Positions 45,047 through 55,878 of a stretch of 64,000 nucleotides of DNA are shown here, piece by piece. Position 1 is the stretch's first letter; every line of letters starts with the position of its first letter. Source of the DNA: Adenophora triphylla var. japonica (lineage: Eukaryota > Streptophyta > Magnoliopsida > Asterales > Campanulaceae); NCBI GenBank assembly GCA_022495995.1, contig JAFEMH010007454.1, positions 1 through 64,000 of the forward strand. Direction: 5' to 3'. The notes under the pieces are model-generated. The model did not search any database. It was not told the DNA's origin and was given only the letters and a program-made list of their open reading frames with translations. The position numbers were made by a program, and so were the translations under genes.

Positions 45047-46004
45047 CTCCCTCCGTCCCAGCCCAAGCTTCACCATTTTGGGAGTGACCCAAAATTTAAG
45101 GAAAGTATTGAGTAGAAAATGATTGTGGGAGAGAATAAGTGAGTGGGTATGAAAAGTGGAACCCATAATTTAAATATGTGAGGGAGAAAAGTTAGTGAAT
45201 ATGACAAGTGGACCTCACAATTTATGAATGTGAGACTATCCACAGTGGTTTAATACCACTCCCCCATTTCATTTAACACTTTTTACACTTTTTCTCATCC
45301 ACCTAATATTTCATCTACCCATTTCATTTACCCCCACTCCAATGGCTAACTTAAATTAAATTTCAACTCCCTCCAACTCATCATTCTATACCCCATCACT
45401 TTGAGTGTTTTTTTTTTTTTTGTCCAAATCAAATGAAACTTATATCAATTTGTAGGAAAAAAAAATTGATGGATTTTGGTGAAAAAAAATTAAAAAAAAA
45501 ATAATTTACTAGGTGATAATTAAGCTCAAATTGAAAAATGAGTGTTTTTTTTTTGTGTCCAAATCAAATGAAACTTATATCAATTTGTAGGGAAAAAAAA
45601 ATAATGAATTATGGTGAAAAAAAAAAAAAAAAAAAATTAATTTACTAGGTGATAATTCAATTCAAAGATTTGGGATAAATTTTTTTTTTCGAAAATCCAA
45701 CTCGCCAATAAGAAATTGACACGTGTTGGATATAAACAAAAAAATAAAAAAAATGTTTCAGCTAGATGAAAAATTTCATCTAGCCAAGCCGACCCAACCC
45801 TTTTAATACCCCCATTGCATCCATCCAGCTAGCTCAATCCCATTTCATTCCCATGTTTCAACCCCCATTGTGGAAAGTCTGAGTATGAGAAGTGGGGTAT
45901 GTATAATAGAATATTAATAAACCTTTTCCATTTTAGGAATGACGAAGCTTCTACCGGGACATCTATTTGGGTAAAAGGTGATGCTTCGGGCGGGACGGAG
46001 TGAG
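45047..46004. mobile_element. Stowaway-like MITE with TA duplication, itself interrupted
   Basis: Left end CTCCCTCCGTCCCAGCCC, right end GGGCGGGACGGAGTGAG, with TA on both sides (45045-45046, 46005-46006). The flanking minisatellite continues cleanly across it. Without the inner insertion (45234-45879) it would be about 310 bp. Confidence 0.85.
45234..45879. mobile_element. Harbinger-like MITE nested in the Stowaway MITE
   Basis: Ends GACTATCCACAGTGG and CCATTGTGGAAAGTC form an imperfect terminal inverted repeat, with a TGA duplication (45231-45233, 45880-45882). It contains a tandem duplication of about 140 bp (45405-45665). The family is judged from end sequence and 3 bp duplication. Confidence 0.65.
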
Positions 46005-46290
46005 TATACTTTTTTAATTTTTTTATATATTTTTTGGATAAATAAAACTATTTGAGATGTTAGTTAGTAGTGAATTTTTTTACAAAAAGTTATATAAAAA
46101 AATTTAAGATTTTTTAAAGAAATGAATGTATATAATTATAGAAAAAAAGGGACGGACAATAGCATTTATTTTTTGATTTTTTTTTTGTACAAATAAAACT
46201 ATTTGAGATATTGGTTAGATGTGAATTTTTTTTACAAAAAGTTATATAAAAATGTTAAGAATTTTTAAAGAAATAAAAGTATATGAAAGA

Positions 46291-47814
46291 AGTTATGGTT
46301 TAGAATATAGAGTATGGGTTATGGTTTAGGGTATAGTATAGAGTATGGGTGTCTGGTGTATGGATATATGATATATGTTTAAGGGATTTGATATATTAAA
46401 AATTAATTTATTTAAAAATTCTTAACGTTTTTTATGTGTATGAGTTATAAGGTGTTTAGGCATATGATTTAGGGCTTAGGGTATGAGGTTTGATTTAGGG
46501 TTTAGGGTATTGGGGTATATGATTTAGGATTTAGGTATATAAATTTGTGTTTAGGGTATGATTTAGGGTTTAGAGTATGGGTGTCTGGTGTATGGGGTAT
46601 ATGATATAAGATATAAGTTATTATTTAGGGTATAAGGTATGGGTGTCTGATGTATGATTATATGATATATGTTTAAGGGATTGGGCATATTAAAAAATCT
46701 TTTATTTAAAAATTTTTAACTTTTTTTATGTGTATGATATAATATTATTTTATATTTTATATTATTATTATTATTATAAATTATTTTTACTAATTATTAT
46801 AATATAGAAATGAGGGTTTAGGGGTAGAAATATGATTTAAGGAAAGATGAAAAATACCAATTATTACTTATTATCAATAAACCATATTTCTAGGGTTTGG
46901 GATATATGTACATGATTTATGGTTTGGGGTATAAGTATATGAGATTTGGGAATAAGCATTATTAATAGTTCATTTAAAGATTAAATTATTATTATTGTTA
47001 ATAAGAATTTTTTATAATTTATTACTATCAATTATTACTTAGGTATATTAATATTTCTTAGAAGTTTAAATTAATAAATTATTATTATCAATAAATTATA
47101 TTTTTAGGCATTATTGTTTTAGGATTTAGAGTGGAATTCAAGGCTTATGTATATTAATATTTCTTAGAAGTTTAATTTATTTTGTTGTTTTAACTATTTT
47201 TTTAATATTATTATCATAATTTTTATTTATTATATATTATTCAATTATAATTTATTATCTCTCAATAATATTAGTAAATATTCTTCTTCTTGATATTTGC
47301 TTGTTTTATTAATAATGGTTATTACTATTATTATTATGATAAAATTATTATTTTATATTTATAATTTTTTTGAAAGACAAATTATTATTATTGTTGTTTA
47401 TTATTTTAACTAATTATTATAATCATCAAGAAAACATGTATATTATTATTATGATATATTATTATTTATTATTTAATTATTATTATTAGGTACTATTATT
47501 TTATATTTTAAATTATTTTTTATATTAATAATTATTTTTACTAATTATTATGGTCATTAAGAGATTTTTGTGATAAACAAATAAACATAAAATGTGACAA
47601 TAAATCACCAGAACACATATATTCACATGAATCACTACCCCAAGCAACATCTTCACCATTAAATACATCAAATATAAATGAATCCAATGGTCTAAATTCA
47701 TGCAGCAAAAACACAAATACACTTTCTTTGATTGGCTCCCCTAATTTCACATGGATTGATTTTTAAATCAATCTGGACCATTAATCAAACACACTCGATG
47801 GTCCAAATTCAACA
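46291..47814. repeat. GGTATA/TTTAGGG-rich and ATT-rich stretch
   Basis: No gene. 46291-46940 has many TTTAGGGTATG/GGTATATGA words. 46940-47525 is mostly A/T with ATT runs. 47541-47814 is unassigned; it repeats TCCAATGGTCTAAATT, also seen at 42448-42463. Confidence 0.6.
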
Positions 47815-48845
47815 TAACAAAACCGAGGAAAAGTACCATTTTCGTCCCTAAAGTACTTTAAGTTTTACCTTTTCGTCCATAAACAATTTTTTTTTTACCT
47901 TTTCATCCTTGACCTATCGTTTTAAGGATGATGTAGTCCCTCCAGTTAACGTACGTTTAATAATCCGTTAAATTTGCTGATGTGGCATGGTAAATCACAA
48001 CATTTGCTTAGTTGACAGTATTATTTGTGGGAATGATTACTGACTTGGACAATTGAAGGGTAAAAGTGCATAATAAATAAACTAAGGGGTCAAAGCATGA
48101 AATATTAAACTTTAGACCCTAAATATTATTCTAATGATTGTAAAGGGGTAAAATAATAAATTTAAAATAACAAATTGCTAACCCTAAAATAAATTAATTA
48201 AGATGCTCTAAAAAGTAAGCATTTTAAAAATTACACTTAAAAATATTTTAGCATTCGCTTTTCAAGAAAAATTATAAAAATTATTGCAGAATATTATAGC
48301 AATGTTTCTTTTAATAAATATAACTACTTAAATTATTTAATAAGGGGAAGAATGTATAAATTTTGAGTAAATTACTTAAATTAATTATAAATACTTTTTC
48401 TCACCAACCATGTAAATATGTACACCACGAGTGCCACCATATCGCGCCGCCGCCGCCAGCAGCACCTTAAAGCAACCCCAATTTTTTTTACAACACTTCT
48501 CACTGATCAAATTATTTATTTGTCAAAATTTTGATGAATAAATAATAAGTTTAATATTTTAAAATAATCCCCTCCCATTTCCATTTCCATTTCCACTTCT
48601 TCTTCTTTTTCCCCACTACAAATAATCCCCCATTACAGAATACAGTCCAAGAAAATAATTCCAAATTCCCTCCAATTCTCTTCACCCTTTTGACTATTCA
48701 ATTTCCTCCACCATTTTTTCAAATCTATTTTACCCCATTTGTTTTCTTTTTCAATGCAATGCGACTGCAAGTACTTGAATCAGATCTGTAGATTTGGGTT
48801 TCGAAAATCCAATCTGACTTCACACTCTTGAAGTTATTAGCAGCA

Positions 48846-49013
48846 ATGGTGGTTGAGCCTTGGTTACTGAAAATGGGGAACCAAGTAAGTACGAATCTCA
48901 AGCACGCACTCCTCCTTGAACCATCGTCGACCCACAAGAAACAAGAACAAATCCCCAGGGAAACCATCGGAATCCTCTCATTTGAATGTATGTACTCACA
49001 AGTGTCCACAAAT
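48846..49013 (+). pseudogene. Captured first coding segment of a PSI1-like (DUF3475/DUF668) gene
   Basis: From ATG 48846 the frame reads MVVEPWLLKMGNQVSTNL, KHALLLEPSSTHKKQ and then ETIGILSFE, followed within a few codons by a stop. This matches the N-terminus of plant DUF3475/DUF668 proteins (PSK SIMULATOR 1 family), which continue FEVAN..; I recognise it from memory. A GTATGT directly after the match could be the donor site of the source gene. The 250 bp before it look like a plant 5' UTR, and 48779-48817 resembles 49070-49107. It lies inside the MULE, so it is a transduplicated fragment and not the working gene. Confidence 0.6.
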
Positions 49014-49401
49014 TAAAAGAGAGAGAGAGAGGAGGAAAACTGAAAATCTAACAACAAATAATGATAACAGATCTGAAAGATTTGATTTCGAAATCTCAAA
49101 TCTAGGGAGAGAGAGAGAGAGGGGGGGGGGAGAACCGTCGAATCAACTTGAACTTGCCAGCGGGAGTAGATTTTGATGACAAAATGGAGGGGACGAAGAA
49201 GGGTTTAATATGAGGTTTTTTTCCAGGTGATGAAAATGGGTTTTAATGGGTGGGAAAGGGGTGTGTGGAGTGGATGGAGGGCTGTGGTGGTCTGAGAAAG
49301 GGAAGGGATGGGTGGAGATGAAAGGGTGTGGATTAAGAGGTAATGGGGGGGTTTTATTTTTAAATTTATCACTGTACACCTTTAAGGATCAATAGATAAT
49401 A

Positions 49402-49636
49402 CTCCCTCCGTCCCAATCTAAACGTCTCATTGACCGAAAATTGACAAGTTTGACTTAGACATAAATGCAAATCTAATCATCCTATTGAAATTTTAAAAAT
49501 TGTTATTGATAAATAAATAATTTATTTATCAATAACAATTTTTAAAATTTCAATAGGATGATTAGATTTGCATTTATGTCTAAGTCAAACTTGTCAGTTG
49601 ATCGAAAATGAGACGTTTAGATTGGGACGGAGGTAG
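49402..49636. mobile_element. Stowaway MITE, near-perfect foldback (235 bp)
   Basis: CTCCCTCCGTCCCAATC at the left and the matching inverse at the right, TA on both sides. The two halves are inverse copies over about 105 bp each with only a few differences, around a central ATAAATAATTTAT. It is inserted in the Pack-MULE. Confidence 0.95.
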
Positions 49637-49903
49637 TACTAGGGATCTGAAGTTTAAAATTTCACACATATACCCCTTAATATTTTCAAATGAACATTGT
49701 ACTTGACAACTAAGCAAATGCTGTGATTCACCGTGCCACGTCACAAAATTTAACGGATTATTAAATGCCCGTTAACCGGAGGGACTATATCATCCTTAAA
49801 ACGATAGGTCAGGATGAAAAGGTAAAAAAATATTGTTTATGGACGAAAAGTTAAAACTTAAAGTACTTTAGGGACGAAAATGGTACTTTTCTCTAACAAA
49901 ACC

Positions 49904-50878
49904 CTACCATGCTTTATCCGGCGTTGGCGCCTCTCTCCAAGTTCTCTTTTTTTCTGGATTTAAATTCCATGCTTTGCCTACTTCTATCTTATTGGGTTTC
50001 TAGGAACCTGAATTGGTTGTGAAAACCCTCAATTTTTCTATGATGTGCTTTCCTATTGGTAGTCAAAACCCTCAATTTTAATGCCTCTAGCCTGTTGTTT
50101 CCTGATCTGATTCCTATTTCTTGTTTTCCTGTTGTTGGTTAGGGCAGCTGATTAGTGCACTCCGAGTGCTTGATCTTTGTTTTTCTTTTTATTATTGTTG
50201 GTGCTATTCCTTTTGGTTTGGGAAATTTGTCGAGCTTGGAGTGCACTAATCTGTAATTGGAAACTCCTGAATCTTTCTATTAAGTAAGCTTTTTTTTATG
50301 ATACCCCCAACTCGGTGTTTCTAATTTGGGTGACCTTGATTTGAGTTCGAGTATTGTCTGGTCACTGCTGATGGTCGAGGAATTTGTATATTCTTGATAT
50401 TGAACGTAGCTGAATGAATTTCTGTTGCGTTGATGTTTTTTTTTCCTAGTAAATTATAGAAATTGCTAAAGGTACTTGATAGCTTAATTGGACTAGAGTC
50501 TTTATCTTTCTACGAAACCCAAGATTCAAGTTAATTTCTTGCAAATGTAAGATGGATAGATGTATGGATTGATTGATTGGTCTTATAATTAAACTATAAG
50601 AGTTGTAATGTTTAAATTATGAGATTAATTCGTTATTATTATTGATTTTTTGTTGAATAATTTGTCTTATAAGCCAATTATAAGACAAATAAATATTTAA
50701 AAAAAAACGGAAATTGGAATTCCGGATTAAAAAAAAAGTGCTATTTTGGTAAATAAGTTTTTTTTGGGTGTTATTTTGGTAAATAAATATTTAAAAAACA
50801 ATATTTTGGAGTTTTCATCCATTTCTTTGGGCATTGTTCTTACAATTTTTTTTTTTTTGAAAGGGATCTTATTTAATA
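49904..50878. other. Unassigned sequence with a 102 bp inverted-repeat unit
   Basis: No supported gene. GATTAGTGCACTCC at 50150-50163 is repeated inversely at 50238-50251, enclosing about 75 bp, which could be a very small foldback element. The rest is T-rich with no long ORF. Confidence 0.4.
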
Positions 50879-51124
50879 CTCCTTCGTCCCGTGATATTCC
50901 AATTTTATTTTGATGTTACTTTGATTTGCTTTAAGTAATAATTTTAGAATATTTAATTATCCTAATAAAAATCTAAAAAATATTATTGATAAGATCTATA
51001 ATGGTGTATCAAAAATTATAAGTTTTAGATTTTAATTAGGATAATTAAATTAACTTCATATTATTTTTCAAAATTCATTCATAATAACACTAAAAAAGGG
51101 AAAATCATTCCGGGATGGAGGGAG
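50879..51124. mobile_element. Stowaway MITE (246 bp)
   Basis: Left end CTCCTTCGTCCCGTG, right end CGGGATGGAGGGAG, TA on both sides (50877-50878, 51125-51126). The inner parts also pair (TTTAGATTTTTATTAGGATAATTAA-type arms). Confidence 0.9.
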
Positions 51125-51616
51125 TATTATTGCAATATATCTTTGAATTTTTCACAATTGTTACTAAAATGTACTTTAGTTTTCTTAAGTATCACTAAAA
51201 CAAGGATGAAACCCGTGCTACGCACGGGATACTTTTTAATTTATTATTAGTCATTTTTTGAGAGATTTTCTTTAGTTATTACCACATTAATTGTTTTTAT
51301 AATATATATTTTCATATTAATATCAATTAATTGTGAAGTACATTAAAATGAAATGAAATCAACTACAAAGAGGAGTCTCATGCAAGTGTTTTCTCTTATT
51401 ATTCTAAACTTCTGCTGTGCATTTTACTATTTAGTTGTGACTCATAAATTGACCTCACAGCTAAGTTAGTAAGCCTTGGTTGAATATTTTCAAAAGGGAT
51501 AGAAAAAGTTTTCATAGCTATTCACCCCCCCCTCTAGCTATTTTCTATACCCTTGTTGTACCTTTGGGACCAACAAAAAAATGAAGATAAACCTTCAATA
51601 GATTATGACTTCACAT

Positions 51617-51656
<40 letters not shown>

Positions 51657-52781
51657 GTTATTGAAATGATAGTACAGAAGATTACTATTTTCATGGTGGA
51701 TATCTATACATCCTTCTTTATTCATATGTTGATTGAAGATACATTTTCCTCCACGAATCTAATTTTCATGCATATAATATACATTTTCAATATTTTCCAT
51801 TCATATATTATACATTTTCAAATCAACTACCTACCTCCATCTCAAACCAAAATGAATGTCAATTTTCTCTTTTAATTCAATAAGAAATTAAGCATTCATT
51901 TCGGTTGTAGGAAGTAATGTAGCAAAATAAAATAAAAGTTGAACTAACACAAAAATAGATAAGAAAAAAATCCTTTTATTGCTCCCGTGATTTTTGCTAT
52001 CAGACATCGAACAAAAATGTTTGAATTTAGATTCTTTTGACCTACTCCTTTCTCTTCTTCTCCAGTCAGTCATATGAAGATTGAAATTTAAATATTATTG
52101 CCTTAAAATTTAGAATAACAAAAAAATATTAAAAAATAATACAGTGATAGTTGATTCACTTATGCATAAACCGTCGACTCAAAAAATTTATTTAACGCAA
52201 ATAATTTTTAAAAGATATGAATAAGTATTACCTGTGTGTGTAGAAGTTAAACTCGATCAAAGTATCTTTTCTTGATAAGTTTCCCTCAAGTTCCCATTAT
52301 TATTGAACATAATTTGAAATTTACATTATTCAGTAACTTTTGATACAACATAAAAAATGACAAAAAATTTGACTACTTTATATTCAATCAGATCTATAAA
52401 TCAATAACAAAAAAAAAATTATTCAAAATTACTTGAAACTATAAAGGAGATGCATAGTGGCTTTTTTTTTTTTTTTTGAAAAAAATCCTCGCTACGAAGG
52501 AAAAACCAATACATCCGTCAAGAGATGAAATAATCATTCTAGCTATTTCTTTGAATAAACGCTTTACGTGGAATGAGATTTCCATCACTGGTTAAAAACC
52601 TATTGAATAGGCTAGCATGAGTTCCCATTCAATTCCATAACAATGAGATTTCCAACCCAAATAACCCAATGTTTTGGGGGAAAAGTAGCCACCGCGACCG
52701 GTGGCAACATTTTCCATCAAAAGTAATCCCTAATAATCTATACAAAAGTACACACACACACACACACACACACATATAGGA

Positions 52782-52861
<80 letters not shown>

Positions 52862-53154
52862 ATTAAAAATTTATGTGATTTTGATTAGGAGTAAATATTA
52901 TCAACTCTTCTTATGAACATGAACATGATGTTTTGTTAGCAATAATTATAGGTTAATTTATATACTAATGTAAATCTAAAACTTGTAACTGATACATCAT
53001 CAACATTACTATCAATAACAAGTGTTATATTTTTATTAGTATAAATCAAACTAAAAATTGCTCAAAGTTCATTCGTAATAATGACAAAAAAATGGGAATA
53101 TATCATTTTGGGACGAAGGGAATATACTGTACGATCAGATTAGGAGAGGAACAA
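51125..53154. other. Unassigned AT-rich sequence with simple repeats
   Basis: No supported gene. It holds a perfect short hairpin (CCCGTGC TAC GCACGGG, 51212-51228), a run of about 36 A (51617-51652), (CA)n followed by a long (TA)n (52750-52857) and a Stowaway-like right end near 53092-53111 (TTTTGGGACGAAGGGAA). Confidence 0.6.
52750..52857. repeat. (CA)n/(TA)n microsatellite
   Basis: About 24 bp of CA repeats, a short GGAG interruption, then about 75 bp of TA repeats. Confidence 0.95.
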
Positions 53155-53225
53155 TCAAATGAACCCAGGAGTTCCGCCGAACACTTCGGTGGATAGTAGT
53201 CTCGTTAAAATGAATCCGTCATAGC
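53155..53225 (-). pseudogene. Decayed MIR395 hairpin, copy 2, minus strand, cut by a gypsy insertion
   Basis: Aligns with the hairpin at 9040 (AATCAAATGAACCC..GGAGTTCC.CC.AACACTTC.GTGGAT). The miR395 site (53169-53189) differs from the standard at positions 2, 11 and 14. The loop continues to 53225, where a gypsy element begins. On the far side (63103 on) the 5' arm GAGTTCCC..ACTTCATTGG is not found. It can no longer form the precursor. Confidence 0.85.
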
Positions 53226-53826
53226 TGTTTTGGTCAAATTTCAACAAGTGTTTCAAGCGACAAGAAAAATGACTAAAGTGATATGAATCAAGGTACAATG
53301 ATTATCAAGTTGAATAGAAATGGACACAAGTTGTTTGTTGACTAGGGAAAGCCCTTGAACAACTTGTTCGCCGGCATAAAACCCCGGGAGGTTTTGGTAC
53401 CTTCCTTGACCAAAAGTTTACTAAAGATTGTGAGAATTACAGAGCTATGAGCGTATAGAAGGGAACTTAAGCTTGTGGAAGACGTGTGTGCAAAATACAG
53501 TGTTTTCTCCCCTTTATACCTCAAACAACGGCTAATTTACAAAGAGAAAAGATAGGCCTAGAATCTCGGGAATAATGTTAATCTTGTTGAGACATTATCG
53601 CCATTTTGTTGATTGAGGGGATAATGATCTGTTGCCGAGTATGTTGATGAAGTAAACGTCGTTGAATTGGTCTCCTACCTCTTTGATACGTTCCCTAAAA
53701 ATAGGGTTATCACAACAATAGTTCAACCTGCAAATAATCAAGATGCAAAATAGGAGAGCTCAAGTTGTTAGTACCAAGATGCTAGGCGCAAGTTGTAAAC
53801 AAGTTGAAAATACGTAGGGCCCAACA
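53226..53826 (-). mobile_element. Gypsy-2 3' LTR (601 bp)
   Basis: Starts TGTTTTGG and ends CCCAACA on the plus strand. Matches 62497-63097 with about four single-base differences, e.g. in CAACGGCTAAT against CAACGACTAAT and TTTGATACG against TTTGACACG. Confidence 0.95.
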
Positions 53827-54187
53827 ATTGCTCCCAATCTTTTTGAATTTTAAAATGACGAATATAAAGAGACAAAAAGATTTAAAAAGTTTGCCAAAAA
53901 CGGAGGTGAAGTACGGCGGTTTTTTAAATGAAAAGGTTTTGATGGGACGGTTTAAGTAAATTCCAAAGCAAAAGTCATGATGGTTTTGACTCCCAACCGC
54001 TGCCAACTTCTCCTCTAATAAATAAGACTCCTTCTCAACTCTCTCTTTCATAGAATCAAAAGGGTTGCTTTAAAAGAGATTTTCAAGAGGAAGAACCAAG
54101 AAAGGAGATCGGAGAAAGAATCAAGTAGGGACCTCCGGTGAGTTTTTCTTTTCAATTTCCTCTCTGATTTCTTGCTTAAGTCGTAAA

Positions 54188-55878
54188 ATGGGGAAGAAGA
54201 AGGTGGCGAATATAATCGAGAGCGATGAGGGTTTGCCTGAGGGCTTATTAACCCAAAATATGTTGAAAAATCCGGACAAGGAAAAATGTCTGATTCCTGC
54301 GGCCAACTTAGATATCATTAAGAGAAACCATGCAATGTCGTATGATACCGAGTTTTTCACCCATCCAGACTTAACCTCAGAATGTTATTCTCCCGATTGG
54401 GTGTGTTTTCCCGAATATCCCTTTGTCATTGGCCTAAAATTTCCATTCCCAACTTTAATTACTAGGTTTTTTGCTTCTACAAAACTTAACTATGCCCAAA
54501 TCATGCCACAAGGTTGGAGATGCCTTCAAACCCTAGTTAGGTTAAGTGCGGAAACAGAGTTGGAAGTTGGTTTAGAGGAGTTTGCTTACACAACTGAGTT
54601 TAGGGGATTTGGTCTTGGGAGGTTCGGTTTTAGGGTTAGGTCTGGTGGAGAGCCTTTTTTGAATGACAACAGTGATCCTGCTGATAGAGGGTGGAAGAAT
54701 AAATTCTTCTTCGCAAGGAAAAGCACCCTGGTGTCAGAGAAGGGGGCCAATTCTAAGTGGAGGTCTCAAGGTAGTGTAGATTTTTTTCTTATTCTAATAA
54801 TGCCTCTTAATAATCTGCTAACTAATTTCCTGAATTTCTTTTGACTTAGTTGCTAAGCTGAGCGTGCTTTTCGCTCATAAAGATAAAACAGAGGAGAACG
54901 TGAGAAAGATTTACGAGTTGGATCCAGTAGTGAGGTCTTTCAAGGCATTGCCAGTCTTGTTTGTTGCAGATCCGAAAGAAGAAATTAAGCCTGAGGAAGC
55001 TATTTCTGATCAAGAACTTAATCCTGTAGAAGCTCTACCTGATCCCTCCAATATGTCCACATGTTAGTCTAGCATCTTAGAGCTTTTTGTATCTTCAATT
55101 TGCTCTAATTCCCTCAAATTGTTCTAATTCTACACCCCTTTTTTGCAGCTACTCGATCTAAAGACACTGTGAGTGCTGCAGACCTACTGGCTGAGGCTAG
55201 GGCAAAAAGTTTTGCAAGGAAAGATGGTAAGCCACCCACTCCCAAGTATGTGGCATATATCTCTAATGTGAATGTGCCCAAGAAGAAGGAGGAAGCAAAG
55301 AAGAGGAAACTGGTGGAGGCCGAGGCCACGGACGCAAGTGATGACATGGTGAAAACAAGGGAGAAGTTTAAAGCTGCGATAGCAAGATTTGTTACTGAGG
55401 TAAAACGAAGAGACTTTGAACCTTTCCAAAGAGTTGATAGAGTATTAACATTTCTTTTACACAGGTTTCGGAGATTATGAGCCCTGTTATGGACCAGGTT
55501 GATGCTTTGAAGATCAAGGCGGCAAAATGCAGTTATGAAGCTGCGGAATCAAGGAAGGAAGCCACCAAAAGTGCTGAGGAAGTGAAAAAGTATGTTGGTG
55601 AGGTGGAGAAATTGAAGAAAAATTTTGAGACTTTGGGGAAAGAAGTGGAAGTTGTTCGTGCTGAGAACGAAGCTCATATGAAGGAGCTTGAGGCCACAAA
55701 GGGGGACTTCAAATTCAATGCTACCAAGACATTGCTAGAGGCCAGAATTCAGCTGATGGAGGAATACAAGAATGGACAAGCTCCAACTTGGAACTTGGAG
55801 GAGGAGAGAAGAATTTTAGAAGACCACATGGGAGAACCAGCAGATGGAGAAGAGGTAAACTCAATGGCCCTCAGTTGA
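54188..55878 (+). CDS. Spliced antisense gene of gypsy-2 (gypsy-type transposon family, 486 aa)
   Basis: Four exons join in one frame: 54188-54770, 54850-55062, 55149-55399 and 55465-55878. All three introns have GT..AG ends and are 64-86 bp long. The predicted protein has 486 residues. Exon 1 (PDLTSECYSPDWVCFPEYPF, VIGLKFPFPTLITRFFA, NYAQIMPQGWRCLQTLVRLS) resembles the 'putative gypsy type transposon' domain (Transposase_28, named from memory). Exons 3-4 are rich in K, E and A with heptad-like leucines and should form a coiled coil. A TATA-like TAATAAATAAG (54015-54025) precedes it. It runs opposite to gag-pol and converges with it. Its role is unknown. The open frame contrasts with the four lesions in pol. 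Confidence 0.8.

Larger units (their letters stand above)
43384..46290. repeat. 140-150 bp minisatellite, about 13 copies, interrupted by a MITE
   Basis: Units read GGATAAATAAAACTATTTGAGAT..TTAGTTAGTAGTG..ACAAAAAGTTATAT..AATGTATATAATAGA..GGGACGGACAATAGCATTTAC (landmarks only). The array is interrupted by the MITE at 45047-46004 and resumes at 46007. It is related in reverse orientation to the repeat at 16070-16855. Confidence 0.9.
42563..47520 (+). mobile_element. CACTA transposon 2, left part with tandem repeats
   Basis: Starts CACTACAAGAAAA at 42563. Subterminal words of the type AACTGAAACGGA and AATTGAAATCAGTTTC follow. Then come 180-214 bp repeats (42671-43380), 140-150 bp repeats (43384-46290) and a TAGGGTATA/TTTAGGG-rich stretch (46290-46940). 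No right end and no transposase is seen. The right limit is uncertain; 46940-47520 is AT-rich with ATT runs. Confidence 0.7.
47825..49893. mobile_element. Pack-MULE (Mutator-like), 2069 bp
   Basis: Long terminal inverted repeats of about 200 bp (47825-48025 and about 49655-49893) begin GAGGAAAAGTACC / GAGAAAAGTACC and run about 88% identical by eye. Exact 10 bp duplications TAACAAAACC flank it (47815-47824, 49894-49903). 9-11 bp duplications and long TIRs are diagnostic for Mutator-like elements. No transposase; instead it carries a host gene fragment at 48590-49010. A Stowaway MITE sits in its right part. Confidence 0.9.

Noticed and set aside
48725..49009. 94-codon minus-strand ORF opposite the captured PSI1-like segment
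   Set aside because: It is the shadow of the plus-strand coding segment and shows no family features.
49143..49379. 78-codon proline-rich frame on the minus strand
   Set aside because: Low-complexity sequence inside the Pack-MULE, no domain, no consistent start; could be part of the captured gene but cannot be shown.
51212..51228. CCCGTGC TAC GCACGGG hairpin as a Helitron 3' end
   Set aside because: No CTRRT end follows within the expected 10-12 bases on either strand.
51617..51652. Poly(A) run as the tail of a SINE or processed gene
   Set aside because: No pol III boxes, ORF or target duplication found next to it; kept only as a simple repeat.
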